A DNA stretch of 64,000 nt. It comes from Paraspadella gotoi. Lineage: Eukaryota; Chaetognatha. Every line of letters starts with the position of its first letter. The stretch's first letter is position 1. The stretch is taken from NCBI GenBank assembly GCA_051294375.1, contig CM119269.1, positions 20,412,371-20,476,370 on the forward strand. Direction: 5' to 3'. Of the stretch, positions 44,515 through 56,779 are shown in pieces. The translations under genes and the position numbers were made by a program. A model generated the notes under the pieces. It ran no database searches, was not told the origin of the DNA, and was given only the letters and a program-made list of their open reading frames with translations.

Positions 44515-44610
44515 ATCATCATCATGATCATCATCATCATGAACATCATCATCATCATGATCATCATCATCATCATCATCATCATGATCATCATCATCAT
44601 CATCATCCGG
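44515..44610 (+). repeat. (ATC)n microsatellite
   Basis: Imperfect ATC/ATG triplets preceded by a CGT triplet run at 44450-44480. Confidence 0.95.
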
Positions 44611-44854
44611 CTCAACCTTCTCCTCCTTAAAAGTCCTATCTTTGCCATAATGAGTATTTCCCGTGGAAGAAAAGAAAAAAAACAAAAACTGGTGCCTCAT
44701 TTTTTTTATTCCTTTTTTTTAATTTTTTTTTTCCTTTTTCTTTTTTCTCCCTTGTATTTTCTCCTTTTATTCTCTTATCTTTTCATTCTTTTTGTCTTTT
44801 CTTAGAATTCACTCATTCGCGAGTCACCGTCGTCATCGCTTTTGCAGAGAATGA

Positions 44855-44915
44855 GACGACGACGACGACGACGATGGCGACGACGACGACGACGACGATG
44901 GCGACGACGATTGCG
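44855..44915 (+). repeat. (GAC)n microsatellite
   Basis: GACGAC runs with two GATGGC interruptions. Confidence 0.95.
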
Positions 44916-45145
44916 ACGACCGAGATATAAATAGAAGTTAAGCCCGATAAATTTCTTAGTATTTGTAAAGTTTCAAATCAACCATAGAGATATTAGGAGA
45001 ATAGAAGTCTCACCCAAAAAAAATCACAAGGAAATTACTATTTTTATTTAAAGATTTAAAGAAAGAGAAATTCCTTAACTGAAAGATAGAAAAAACTAAA
45101 GGGTTACCAAAAAAGAAAGAGAAAAGCTATTGAGGTTTCACCGAA

Positions 45146-45424
45146 ATGCGAATGGAAATGCCTCTGGTGAACCCGGGTCACCGACGAGGTCAGGCGTCTG
45201 TCGATGGCGGTCAGTCGTCAGGCAATGGAGGTCAGGCATCAGGCGATAAAGGTCGGGCGGATTTAAAGCCTGACCAAAACAAAATGGCAACGGAGAAAAA
45301 GAAAAGGTCTCATAATGAGGAAGCCCACTGTTTTTGGAATAAAAAAATATTACGTCGAAAAAGTTTATTGAAAAATACGTATCGCAATTGTGTTAAATAT
45401 ATCCAATTCCCTTCTGAGTCTTAG
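45146..45424 (+). CDS. Candidate short ORF with Gly/Gln repeat, weak
   Basis: A 92-codon frame starts MRMEMPLVNPGHRRGQ, carries three GGQ(A/S)SG-type repeats derived from a short GGTCAGGC tandem repeat, and ends in a Lys-rich part. No homologue recognised and no splice evidence. Confidence 0.2.
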   Translation: MRMEMPLVNPGHRRGQASVDGGQSSGNGGQASGDKGRADLKPDQNKMATEKKKRSHNEEAHCFWNKKILRRKSLLKNTYRNCVKYIQFPSES

Positions 45425-45544
45425 ACTTCATTCTCAACCGTCTCGCTGCTTTTACCGTCAATTTCCAAACCAACTATTGTCAAATCACTGTGCCACAGTG
45501 GAAGTGCTGTAATCGGTCATTAACCACCTCCTACAAGCATGAGT

Positions 45545-45695
45545 GCATGACACTTTCAATCGAGACCCGGTGGCTCATTGAGTAATACCATTAGCTCATG
45601 ACCACCCCAATGGTACCTACCCTGCGGAAAGCGTGAGGACGGCCTTGGAGGCCTGGAAACCCCTCTTGCCTGGTTCCAAGCACAGGACCCGTTCA
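45545..45695 (+). mobile_element. tRNA-derived SINE, family S2, copy 2, B box deleted
   Basis: It matches the reverse complement of 36985-37195 from GCATGACAC through CAGGACCCGTTC, but lacks the GGTTCAATCC segment. It is therefore a decayed copy. Confidence 0.7.
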
Positions 45696-45969
45696 CTTAA
45701 TGCGGAGGAAGTCACAGAAGATATGGATAGTAGTTTTCATCCCACTTAACGCCATATCCACAGTACGAACGGTCTGTGGTCAATATTTTCCGTCGGAAAA
45801 TAAGTTGTGCATGAGGGACGTCGTGAGGTTTCATAAGGTAAGGAATTTGTTGACTCGACTGCAAGTATTTTCCAACAAAAACTTCCGTACGACTCCTTGA
45901 CAAAGCCGAAAATACTATTATTATTAGCTAAACATTTTCTCTCACGAGATGAATACGTGTGCTAATTGC

Positions 45970-46012
45970 ACTGACCTGTGACCTGTGACCTGTGACCTGA
46001 TCTGTGACCTCT
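45970..46012 (+). repeat. (GACCTGT)n short tandem repeat
   Basis: Five units of TGACCTG. Confidence 0.85.
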
Positions 46013-46372
46013 CGTTGGGTCAGTATTTGAATAGACTTTATCCGATCACTTTTTCTCATTTCACCGTTCTCGTTACTTTTTCGAGGAACTCTTTTAACCA
46101 ATTAGTTTTTCGATCATAATCGTTTCTCCTGAATACAATGATTTTCTACACCAGTTTATTGTACGACATTGATTTCGCCATTTATTTATATTCTGTACCC
46201 AAATAAACTTATTCATGATTTCTTAGTCATTCTTGCGACATTTACGTCGCTTTGAGATTTAGAAATCCTTACTCCATGTTATCCAGTTTATCCTTCTGCG
46301 GACCCTCGAGGCTAGAAAAATAAATATTTTTTTATAAAGTCAATGAAAACAACTGATAAGTTTGTGAATTTC

Positions 46373-46418
46373 AAATGCTGATGAAGACTCGAACCCAAAG
46401 AGTCGAAACATGTCCGTC
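46373..46418 (+). ncRNA. Hammerhead ribozyme motif (HHR5)
   Basis: CTGATGA at 46378-46384, stem II GACTC/GAGTC, GAAAC, AT, and GTC at 46412-46414. Stem I may start with ATG/CGT and continue as a distal TGAATTT/AAATTCA helix. Downstream sequence (AAATCGTTGTC ... CTTTGTTTTCTC) is shared with HHR3. Confidence 0.6.
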
Positions 46419-46539
46419 TATTAAAATAAATCGTTGTCATAAATTCAAAAAACACTTTGTTTTCTCCAAAGAAAAAATATTTACATAAATTTTCGAACAG
46501 ATTTTTATCGTATAGAGAGATAACATAATTCATCATCTC

Positions 46540-47430
46540 TGTCTCACTCCCACGATTTCCAATCGATGACGTTTTTCACCGCCTCCGCAATTTTTTTCTT
46601 CCTCCTATTCTTTTTCCTCCTACCTTTTTTTTTCTCACGACGCCACTTGGATTGGATTTCTTCTCTTTTTCACAGATCCTCTCTATAAATCTCCTCTACT
46701 CTCCTTTCTTTCTCCTCTTTTCTTTTCCTCTCATCCTCTTCGTTCCTCTATTTCACGTTCATCTTTCCTCTTCTACCGATTTTCCGATATTCACCATTTC
46801 TTTTCGTCGCGGTCGTTCGTCTTCTTGTTGTTGCCTCACCTTTCCTTACCTTTCTTTCTTTCTTTCTTTCTTTCTTGCTTTTCTTTCTTTCTTTCTTTCT
46901 CTTCTTTCTTTCTTCTTCTTTCTTTTCTTTCTTCTTTCTTTCTTTCTTTCTTTCTTTCTCGTTTTCTGTCGCATTATTTCTTATTTTTTCTTACTTTCTT
47001 TTTTTTTTTCCTCTTTTCCTTTCTTATTCGGACATAAACTTTTCTCAAAACTTTCGTTCTAAGAACTTCCACCTTTCACTTTCCTCCATGCTCTCTTTTC
47101 TTTCTTTATCCTTTCTAGTATATTTATACGTTTCTCAGTTTTTTCTGTCTCTATTTTTTTTTGTTTTCCATCCCAGTTTCTTCTCGTTCTCCACCCTACT
47201 CTTCTTTTCTATCCTTATTTTGTTTCTTTTTCCTATAAAGCTCCTCTCACCCTTCTTCCGCTCCTCTACCCCTCTTCCTCCCAGCTCCAGTCGGCTCCAG
47301 TTCTGCTCTCACGCGTTCCAATGCATCACTGCTTCCTTCTTTCCTTCTTTTCCTTTCCTCCTCTCACTTTCTCTCTCATTCTCCGTCTCTTTCTCCTTCT
47401 CATCAGCTCTCCTCGCTCTCTCGTGCGCGC

Positions 47431-47492
<62 letters not shown>

Positions 47493-47520
47493 TTCTCTCT
47501 CTCTCTCCATAGCTATGGGC
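46540..47520 (+). repeat. ~1 kb polypyrimidine region with (CT)n core
   Basis: Dominated by TTTC, CTTT and TCC words, ending in a (CT)n run at 47434-47487. The 266-codon frame it contains is low complexity and not called. Confidence 0.85.
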
Positions 47521-47529
47521 TGCACCATG

Positions 47530-48340
47530 GATTCTGCTTCTGCTTCTCTGGGACCCCATGTGATATTTTTCTTCTTCTTCTTCGCCTTCAATTATTTTTC
47601 CCGGAAAATTTTGTTTTGGTGTTTTTTTTCATCTTATTTTTAAAATTTTACATTATTTGTTGTTCGTCTTCCTAATTGATTGATAAACAAACTAAACAAA
47701 AAAAAATAATAAAATGCGCGAGATAAAAAAATCGATTCATCATATTTTTAAAAATTCGAATTTCGTTAAATAGCATCTTTTAATAATCGTTTATAAAAAT
47801 TAATTTTTATTTTTATTTAATTAATTAGATTCGTTAATTAGATCAATTTCAGATAATAGTTTATCTATTGAGGTTCGTGGCAATTGCTCGAAAGAAAATA
47901 AACTTCGATTACTAAAAAAATAGCAAAAAAGCTCGAGTAAAAATTTTAGTCAATTGTGTTAAATAACAAAGAAAAATCAAACTGAAACAACCAATGTTTT
48001 AGTTTCTTCTAAGCCAGCGGCATTGATATATACTAGTAATAATTTTTAAAACGTAGACTTTAAACAACGCAATTCTTCCGTTAATTTTGTATATTAGACC
48101 AATCTAATTAACGTCAAACAGACTAATAAAGTAAGGAATTAAATTTAACGAGAAAAAACTTGTGATGAGAATCAGAGATTATTAGTTGATGTCCCATTGG
48201 CTTTGGTCTCTCTGCTTGGCTGATTGTCTTTAGGTTTATATTTGAGTCCTCAAATATGTCATCTGTCTATTTTCATTAAAACGAGAGTCAACAAAACAGG
48301 AATAATGTAAACTCATTTAAAACAACATTGGAGACGGCAG
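47530..48340. other. AT-rich spacer
   Basis: No gene or repeat recognised. Confidence 0.4.
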
Positions 48341-48352
48341 GTGAGTGAAGAG

Positions 48353-48397
48353 ATTGTGTGTGTGTGTGTGACTGTGTGGTGTGTGAGAGAGAGAGAG

Positions 48398-48444
<47 letters not shown>

Positions 48445-48468
48445 AGAAGAGAGAGAGAGAGAGAGAAA

Positions 48469-48500
<32 letters not shown>

Positions 48501-48540
48501 GATAGAGAGAGGAAAGAGAGAGGAGAGAGAACAAGAGAAA
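48353..48540 (+). repeat. (GT)n then (GA)n compound microsatellite
   Basis: GTGTGTGT from 48355 passes into interrupted GA to 48537. Confidence 0.95.
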
Positions 48541-49171
48541 TAGCAAGCGGAATTAATAGACGTTTATTTTTGTTTTTTAAGATTAAATCATTAATATTAT
48601 AAACCAGTGACAACCTATCAATCGGTTTTCCAGAATAGAACTCGTGGTTAAACTAAATAAGAAGAAAATGCCATTTAAATTCTGGCGCCTCGCAGAATAG
48701 AAGTGAATTGGAAATGCCAAAGGCGTTGGAATCGCGACCTTAACCGAGATTTACATCCCATCTGTTTTGCCCATTCCATCTCTGCCCTCTTTTACCAATT
48801 TTTTTTTTCGCCGCCCTTTTAGTGCCTTGATTTTTATTTCTCGGTTACATTGTCGACAGTTATCCGCCTTTTCAGTTTATGCTTAGCTTAATTAATTTTT
48901 GTTTACCTTACCTCACCTTACCTTCTAATGCCCAAACTTTAGACACGCCTCCGTCTTCTTCCCCGTCATTTCTTCCCTTTCCATCCCTTCCCTCCAAATA
49001 TTAATTTTAACCTAACCCTTCTTTACTTTCTCTCATTTCCTTCCATCTCCTCCCCTTTTCTTTTTCCTTTTTTCTTCTCTTCCATCTCCTCTCTCACCCA
49101 CCCTTTTTTCTCCCAATCCTCCTTCTCCTTCGAAAAAAAGATAAAACCGGGTTCCGAATTCTCGGGTCACA

Positions 49172-49536
49172 ATGGCTGCGTCGAGCGACGACCGAGGGTT
49201 TTACGATTCACAATTAGAGGAATTAAATGGACGGACCAGATGGAATCACACGGCATTGTCTGGGAAAAGATGGGTTTCGTGCGGAATATTTTGGGTATCG
49301 GATCCCGCAATGGATACTCCCGAATGTTCGTAGTCAGTCCTCAAAGGCAATGGATGTTGTCCACGGATTCTAGATCTCAACAGATAGCAAAAATACAAAA
49401 CATTTTCTACAAAGAGACTAAACTAACTGGCAAAATCTTTAAACCGTCGCTCGAAAGCCAGCGGGCGCGGAGAGCGGCTGCCTTTTACGATCGCTCGACT
49501 CCAACGCCTACCAAATGGCGAAGGGGGTCGCAATGA
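49172..49536 (+). CDS. Candidate coding segment, weak
   Basis: Two overlapping frames look protein-like: 49172-49333 (MAASSDDRGFYDSQLEELNG ... PAMDTPECS) and 49240-49536 (WEKMGFVRNILGIGSRNGYS ... KIFKPSLESQRAR). Neither has clear splice sites or a recognised family. Confidence 0.2.
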
Positions 49537-49539
49537 TGG

Positions 49540-50335
49540 GTACATGGCACTCGATTGAGCGAGAAGGGTACTTCATTGGGTAAGAGTGGCACGTCATCGA
49601 GCAAGAGTGGCACTTATTTAGACAGGACAGCAAAAATTTAATTATGTCGGAAAAAGAAGAAAAAAGAAACTTGGTACTTTGAGAAGAGTCTCCGAGAGTC
49701 CTTCTTTTCATAAGCATTGAGCACTGAGCTGCCACACTGCCAGCACAGCAGCAATTTCTCAAAAAACAATAAGATTCAAGTCTTCCATTAAGAACCTTTT
49801 GATAAGCCTACTTTTTTATCCTCCCGTCGTCAAGCGACGTTAAGAGGAAGCGGGTCTATTTTAAAAGAAAACCAATCTCGTCAGCCAGAACCGACAGGTT
49901 GACGTGATTTAGCTAACGTCTGTAAAAAAAAAAACATTGTAATACCTTATCGCAGGACAAAAACATATAAAATTAGTATGATTATATCTAGGCCATATAA
50001 CCTCCCCTTTGTGAAGGCGCATCATTCCCTCTTTCAAGAGTTTTAACCAACTTACTTTTCCTCAAACGAATTTTTCTCCTTTTACTTTTCTTAGGCCAGG
50101 ATTTTCCTCAGAAGTTCTTCACTTTGAATTAATCATGAATACATTCTAAATCCGATAAGGCTCTTCCGCTCCAGGATTCCCCCCCCCCTTTTTTTTTCTC
50201 CTTTTTTTGCTCATTTTTTACGATTTTTACTTTTTATCTTTTTCTATACGTCTTTTTCTAATGTTCTTTTTTATTTATTTTTTTTAAGAAACAAACGATT
50301 TAATGAGATTGGAACAAGGAATATATAAATTTGTC
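49540..50335. other. Non-coding spacer
   Basis: AT-rich, with T-rich runs at 50175-50285. Nothing recognised. Confidence 0.4.
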
Positions 50336-50435
50336 ATTATGGACAGGCTTTGGTGAGGAAATCCTCCATCCCTCTTAAAAGATCGCAAGAATCTGGAAGC
50401 TTTCAATCCTGACTCTCTCACAGTCTAGACTAAAT
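50335..50435 (-). repeat. Dispersed repeat R, copy 3 (partial)
   Basis: GACAGGCTTTGGTGAGGAAA and AGCTTTCAATCCTGACTCTC match part of repeat R in reverse orientation. It lies just before an inverted-repeat element. Confidence 0.5.
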
Positions 50436-50463
50436 ATTAACTTCTAAAGTGCTTTTTCTGTTT

Positions 50464-50770
50464 TTAGTCGCGATAGAGTACTCGCGGAGCAACACGAAGT
50501 CACTTTTTGGTCGGTCTGTCGGTCGGTCGGTCGGTATATCTGTCCGTCGGTCTGTCCCACTTAAGTTAAAAGTGCTCATAACTCGGCTATGTTATTGAGA
50601 CAGGAAAAAAACCTCAAATTTAAGTGACTGCTCGCGCCGCCTTCATGAAATCCTAAATCTATAAAGAATAACTGACGAGATCCCGATGCAGTGCGTGTCA
50701 TAAATACGAATACAATATAAATATTTTTGTGATACATAAATTTCCTAGAGATGCGGCGCAACACATTGAA
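50464..50770 (+). mobile_element. Same short inverted-repeat element, copy 4
   Basis: Starts with TAGTCGCGATAGAGTACTCG, includes GTCGGTCGGTCGGTCGGT, and ends GATGCGGCGCAACACATTG. Confidence 0.75.
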
Positions 50771-51224
50771 TTGACCGATAATATTTTTTTTTTGAACAGT
50801 TTTAATTTCAAAACCAACTTATTATCAACCCAGTTGTAAAACAACCTTTACTTGCTAAACAGACAGAACAATTTTACTCACCCGATTCTTGTCAGTGAGC
50901 GACGATTTGTCTACGAAGAACTCCAGCAAGGCGTGATCGCTGGAAAATTAATCTCATCAAAAGTAATTGAGGCTGTTTCACTTAATCGTAATAAATTTGA
51001 CAAGATAAAGCAGAAAATAGCGGATGAGAATTTATGAGTTGAGAAGGCGATGAGTTGAATAATCAGAATATTGAAATCGAGTTTTGTTTGTGGCACTGAC
51101 AACCACTGAGGTACATTGAGAAAATCTTTAGACAAGATCTATAGCAATGTGTTTGAGGAACAGGTATTTGAGGTTATAAATTTGGCATAGAAAAAAGAAC
51201 ATATTATGGGAACGTGGGGACATG

Positions 51225-51445
51225 TGTGATGCCCTGTGAGTGAGGTACCGCGCGACATCTGGCGCTCAAGGCACGGGCGTGTTTATGACGACACCATCAC
51301 ACTTTAACCAGGGCGACCGTGCGGGGATTGAACCCGAAACTCATAGTGGGTGAACGAGTACTTACTTAGCTGTCAAAGCCAACGGGACAAGCTGAGTTTT
51401 ACCAAGCTATAAGGGAGGCGAATTTAGGATTCGCCACAATGTGAT
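51225..51445 (-). mobile_element. tRNA-derived SINE, family S1, copy 2
   Basis: B box complement GGATTGAACC at 51324-51333, A-box region complement ACTTAGCTGTCAAAGCCAAC at 51364-51383. The body includes GCGTGTTTATGACGACACCA. Confidence 0.75.
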
Positions 51446-51645
51446 TTAACATAACAGTGCTCTCCTGTTTAAACTTGTATTGACAAATCGGTCTCGCCAT
51501 TTTTTTTTTATTTTTCACAAGATTTAATGTTTTTATCCTTAAAAAATGTTTTAAAAAATGATAAAACAAGTGATAAATGGTCGTCGTGAAACAAACAAAC
51601 GACCTTTAAAAATAAACCGTAAAACGGAAATCCGCTACGACGAAA

Positions 51646-51688
<43 letters not shown>
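51646..51688 (+). repeat. (GAC)n microsatellite
   Basis: Perfect run of about 14 triplets. Confidence 0.95.
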
Positions 51689-51974
51689 TTTAAAAAAAAG
51701 AAAAGAAAAGAATGAGACCAAAGTGATTCTCAATTGAAGGATTGCGGATTGTGGATTGTGCATGGTGGATTGTGGCGCCATTCACTTCTGGAGGTATAGA
51801 GACGTCTGGTAGATTTTGACCAACTTGATACCAGCGCTGTTTGAGGTATGGCTATCCTGCGTAAAACGAAAAATTGATAATCAACTTTGTGAATGAGCAA
51901 ATTTGGAATGATTCCAGGATAATAAATTTTTAATCAACATAGAATAATAAATGTTCTTTAATAATGAAGATAAG

Positions 51975-52125
51975 GAGGATGACGACTATGATATCACTAA
52001 CTTCTACGACGACGACGACGACGACGACGTAGTGAACGAAGAAGACGACGATAACGACGACGACGATAACGACGACGACGATAACGACGACGACGATAAC
52101 GACGACGACGATAACGACGACGCCG
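51975..52125 (+). repeat. Acidic-coding GAC/GAT minisatellite with a 15-base unit
   Basis: ACGATAACGACGACG is repeated at least four times inside a 148-codon frame (51951-52397) encoding Asp/Asn repeats, then an ordinary-looking RLKRRHKRREGNQF stretch, then a GA repeat. A real exon is not excluded. Confidence 0.8.
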
Positions 52126-52300
52126 TCCCCGACGTTATGCGTCTCAAACGTCGTCATAAAAGAAGAGAAGGAAATCAATTTCCGCATCTGTGTTGCGGGG
52201 ACTCGTGGAGGGAAAGGGAAAAGAGGGCACTAGGGAATGAAATGGAGGATATTTGGGATAAGGGGAATGATGAACCAAGGAAGTACTGGAAAGTGGTTAA

Positions 52301-52302
<2 letters not shown>

Positions 52303-52364
<62 letters not shown>
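52303..52364 (+). repeat. (GA)n microsatellite
   Basis: About 30 units. Confidence 0.97.
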
Positions 52365-52367
<3 letters not shown>

Positions 52368-52894
52368 GACTTGACGGATACAAATTTCTGTGCTTGATTC
52401 GAGTACAGACATTTCTTTGGGAATGGAAAAAGGGTAAGAAACACAGAATAACTGAAGCAAAAAGACTAATTGAAAAAAGAAGTCAAGTTCTCTAGAACTA
52501 AGAAAGAAAATATAATAAAACAGAGGGAAACGAGAACAGGTGGCGACCTCCCGATGGCCCGACGGCCCCAGAGGGCGGGACTATTTCGCTTAAATTAGGA
52601 ATCGAAACGACGGCGATGAAGATCGGGATTATTGGGCGAGAGGGTAAGGGGCGTCGTTAGAATCGGCGGGGTCGCTGGATCGTAACCGGAATTAATATCT
52701 TTGTTTGTGTAATTGGAGTCGGAAGAAAATGGTATCGTATTTTTCATGGAATGATGATGTATAATTTAATGATAATGAGGAAGAAAAGGAGGAAGAGGAA
52801 CGAGGAAAAGAACGACGACGAAATATATGGTCAAGAGGCGATGCAGTAATTGATATTGGCTTTGGCTGAAGGTCGATGAGTTTTAGCGGGGGAT

Positions 52895-53525
52895 TAGAGC
52901 CGGAGAAAAGAGGAGGAAAGTAAAAGGAAAAGAAAACGAGGAGGAAAAAAAAGGGGGTAAAGAAGAACGAGGGGAAAAAGGAAAGGCGAGGAAGAAAAAA
53001 CGAAAAAGGGGGTAAAGTAGAATGAGGGAAAAGGAAAAGCGAGGAAGAAAAAAGGAAAAAGGGGGTAAAGAAGAATGTGGGAAAAGGAAAAGAGAGAAAA
53101 AAAAGGAAAGGGATGAAGAAGAATGAGGGGTAAAAGCAAAAGCGAGAAAGAAAAAAGGAAAAGGAGGTAAAGAAGAATGAGGGAAAAGGAAAAGCGAGGA
53201 AGAAAAACGAAAAAGGGGTAAAGTAGAATGAGGGAAAAGGAAAAGCGAGGAAGAAAAAAGAAAAGAGGGGTAAAGAAGAATGTGGGAAAAGGAAAAGTGA
53301 GGAAGAAAAAGGAAAAGGAGGTAAAGAAGAATGAGGGAAAAGGAAAAGCGAGGAAGAAAAAAGGAAAAAGGGGGTAAAGAAGAATGTGGGAAAAGGAAAA
53401 GTGAGGAAGAAAAAAGGAAAAAGGGGGTGAAGAAGAATGAGGGGAAAAAGGAAAAGCGAGGAAGAAAAAAGAAAAAAGGGGGTAAAGAAGAATGAGGGGA
53501 AAAAGGAAAAAGCGAGAAGGATAAA
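52895..53525 (+). repeat. Polypurine minisatellite, ~55-base unit, ~11 copies
   Basis: The unit is built from AAGAAGAATGAGGG, AAAAGGAAAAGCGAGGAAG and AAAAAAGGAAAAAGGGGGTA words. Unit length varies slightly. Its minus strand keeps a 230-codon Phe/Leu/Pro/Ser frame open, which I regard as repeat-driven. Confidence 0.9.
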
Positions 53526-54179
53526 AGCGGATAGAGAGAAGTCGGGGCGGAATAAAAACTGGGTTCAGAGGACATGAATCGAGTGAGGCGTGATCCGCGT
53601 GAGTCTTTGGGTGAGGTTAGGATGAGGCGAGAGGTTTGTGAAGATAAGAAATAAGGAATCTCGTCTCAACCGCCTTTTCGTCTTATCTCTCTCTAGCGCT
53701 CCGCGCACTTATCCTCTTCCTCCTCCACCACCCTCAACCCATGGGCTTTCCCCGCCGTCCCTCGACTTTCGTTTTGACGAGATAATCCGAGGTTCCCCCT
53801 TTTTTTTCTGCGGGTGGTGACTTAATATTTCATTAATTTTTCCTTTTTTTTACGTTTAAAAATTATTTGTTACTAGTTTTTTTTTCTTTTCGTACTTGAT
53901 GAATTCCTTCATATTAAATTAATTAATGTTTCTGAGTTGATTAAAACAGTCGAATTTTGCTCGTCCTCTTTAAATTTCTTTCGAAGATCTTTCCTTTTTA
54001 TTTCTTGTTACATCGGGATACTTTTTTTTGTTAATTTACATTTCTTCGCCCTTCAAGCAAACGGCCTGGTTATCGTTTTTCAACGGACAAAGAATAAAAC
54101 CAGACGAGTACCACACTTTGCTGAGTATGTATATTTAAATTTGGTGAAAAGTCAATAGGGTCTTTTCGATTGTCCTCTA

Positions 54180-54312
<133 letters not shown>

Positions 54313-54689
54313 TTTCTCGCCGCGCCATATTCCATCGCCCTGAGTCCCCTAAGCCCCATGCTCAGAATTCAGAAATGGAATATTCAAGCACCCGGAGACG
54401 AAGGGCTCTCAGCACACTACGTCTTCGTAGACCAAACTGAGGTTGAAAGTCTCCAAATATAAAAATATATATAACAAATTTTATTGTTAATACAATTTTA
54501 ACTGAAAAAAAAATATGGTATCCAAAAATATGTTTTTGATAGTTACAAAACCGATATTATCAATATCATCACCATACAAGCATATCTCTCCTTTGGTACA
54601 AATCCGCCCCAATTTCCTTTTAAACCCAACGTGCGGAAACCAGAGCCAGAAAGGCGCCGTTGGAAAATAACCTTGCAAGTCGAATAATT

Positions 54690-55230
54690 GATGGCCGACG
54701 ACGATGACGACGACGATGGCGACGACGATGATGACGATGTAAGAAACGTTAAAAACAACCAATGACCACTCAAAGGTTTGCATAGACGATTTATCTTTAA
54801 ATGTTAAACATTGATGACTCGTAATTTAAATAATTTTCTGAATGAAATTTACGGGAAAGAGGATTAAATTATCAGCAGCGAAGAAGATGACAGCGAGGAC
54901 GAAAACGTTGTCAGCATCGACGACGATGACAGCGATGGCGATGACAGTACGAGGGATGACAGGGAAGACGAGGACGTCAGCGAAGACGTTAGCGACGACG
55001 ACGATAGTAAAGAAGAGGACTAAGACAATGACGATGGTCACAGTTAAGACGACGTCGACAAGGATAATGGTGACGTTTACAACGACAATGACGATGGGTA
55101 GAGCGATGACGATGACAGAGACGATCGTTCCAGCATCAACGAAGACGATGAAAACGACGACGACGACGACGACAGGGACGACGGTGACAGTTACGACGAG
55201 GTCATCGTCTCTTCATCCGAGTCTATGAAT
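54690..55230 (+). repeat. Degenerate GAY-rich acidic tract
   Basis: GACGAT-like triplets dominate. One frame encodes Asp/Glu/Ser-rich sequence (DDSEDENVVSIDDDDSDGDD) but is interrupted by stops near 55021, 55048 and 55099. The part after 55200 (ESMNPKSSRDAIRLPRISSS) looks less repetitive, but no exon limits were found. Confidence 0.5.
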
Positions 55231-55409
55231 CCGAAATCGAGTCGCGACGCGATTCGCCTTCCAAGGATTTCCTCGTCCGCCCTGGCGACGTGGCCCCCTG
55301 GCGAGGGGCGAAGAAAACGAGGCCGGGATGGGCGGAGATTGAGAGCGGAATGGAAGAAATTCAATGGGAGATTCGAATAAAGAAAATTTGAGAGAAGTGT
55401 ACAAAAAGA

Positions 55410-56380
55410 AAAAAAAAATTATAAAAAAAGGTTTTTTTTCAGGAATGGAGGAAAATTGAGATGTAAAAAAAGGGAAGTTAAAAAAAAATTAAACACATGA
55501 TTTTGTTTGTATGAACAGTAAATAATAATAATAATTAGGAAGAGACGACGATTAAACAAATAATCCATGAAAAAGAAAACCGAAAAAAAGGTATGACAAA
55601 TACGGGCAAAAATAGAAACAAAAAGATTGTTACGAAAGGCTCTGCCATGGTCATTTTATTCAGATTTTAAAAAAATGGCCAACGAACAGAAAAGAACTGG
55701 AACCGCATAAATAACGTGAGGTTCGTTGGAAACGATTATGCTCTTTCATAATCTCGCCTCGGATAAGATATAATCGCGGTCCTGACGCGATGTGCGATAA
55801 TCGTAAAAGGCGATCGTCAGCACCATCATTTTTTTTTTCTCGGCACCGACATTCCGCCGTGATCATTAACCATGGATCCAACGAGAGAATTTAACCTCGC
55901 TATGGGTTCTCTCTTCCATTCTTATTGCAAACTCCATCGCCAACGTTCCCGCTAATGACGACTCTTCGCGGAGATTATTGTTATAGTATTGTTGAAAGCG
56001 CGCGCGTCTTCTATCTTTCTAATAAGGTTTTATTTGGGACGGTTCCGTCCGCTGATATATAATAAAATTCACGGTGATAATTTTAAAACGTGAGACTCTC
56101 ACCCCGGGAACGACTTCACTCCGAAATTTGGACGGGAGACTTTCACCCCGAAAACAATCTCGCCTCCCTTCTGAAAAGGGATTCTTGACCCGAGAATTTG
56201 ACTGCCGACGTCAGCCGTCGCCTTTGAGGCCAACGGCTTTGAGAAAGTTCATGTCGGTTGGAGACCGGAGAACGGGGGAACAATGCGGAAAGTGAGGGAG
56301 GGAGAGGGAGAGGGAGAAACGCACATAGAACTAGAACAACATCGAGAGGACTATAGAAAAAGGGAGAAAGAGAATGTTAC
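55410..56380. other. Non-coding spacer
   Basis: AT-rich then mixed composition. Only short frames; nothing recognised. Confidence 0.4.
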
Positions 56381-56467
56381 ATGTTTGAAGTAAAGGCTCA
56401 CATTTTGTCACTGTCCTTGAAAGCAGAGGATATGCCGAGAGAAAATGAAAGGATGGAGAGAGTGAAG

Positions 56468-56477
56468 GGCGAGAGAG

Positions 56478-56523
<46 letters not shown>

Positions 56524-56524
56524 T
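56468..56524 (+). repeat. (GA)n microsatellite
   Basis: Interrupted by GGAG at both ends. Confidence 0.95.
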
Positions 56525-56779
56525 TTCTCGGTTTCCATCAATTTGATTTTTTTCCCTTTCGTGACGTTTTTCCAATCAGAGAAAAAAACCTACAGCGTGA
56601 AAAACTGCACGCGCGGGAGGGTGACTGCAATGAAGCTGACTGCATCCAAATTTACTGCATCGATGTTTACTTTTCAGAAAAGGACTGAAGACAATGAAGC
56701 TGACAGCATCAAAATTAAATGCATAGAGGTTCATATTCAAAAATTTAACCACAATGAGGTTGAATGCTTATAAATTTCA

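Noticed and set aside
46875-47675. 266-codon plus-strand ORF
   Set aside because: It is Phe/Leu/Ser only, dictated by the polypyrimidine tract and a CT run; no splice or domain evidence.
51951-52397. Confident acidic-protein gene
   Set aside because: The frame depends on a triplet repeat and ends in a GA microsatellite; kept only as a repeat with a note.
52883-53575. 230-codon minus-strand ORF
   Set aside because: Repeat translation of the 55-base polypurine minisatellite; frame survival follows from stop-poor composition.
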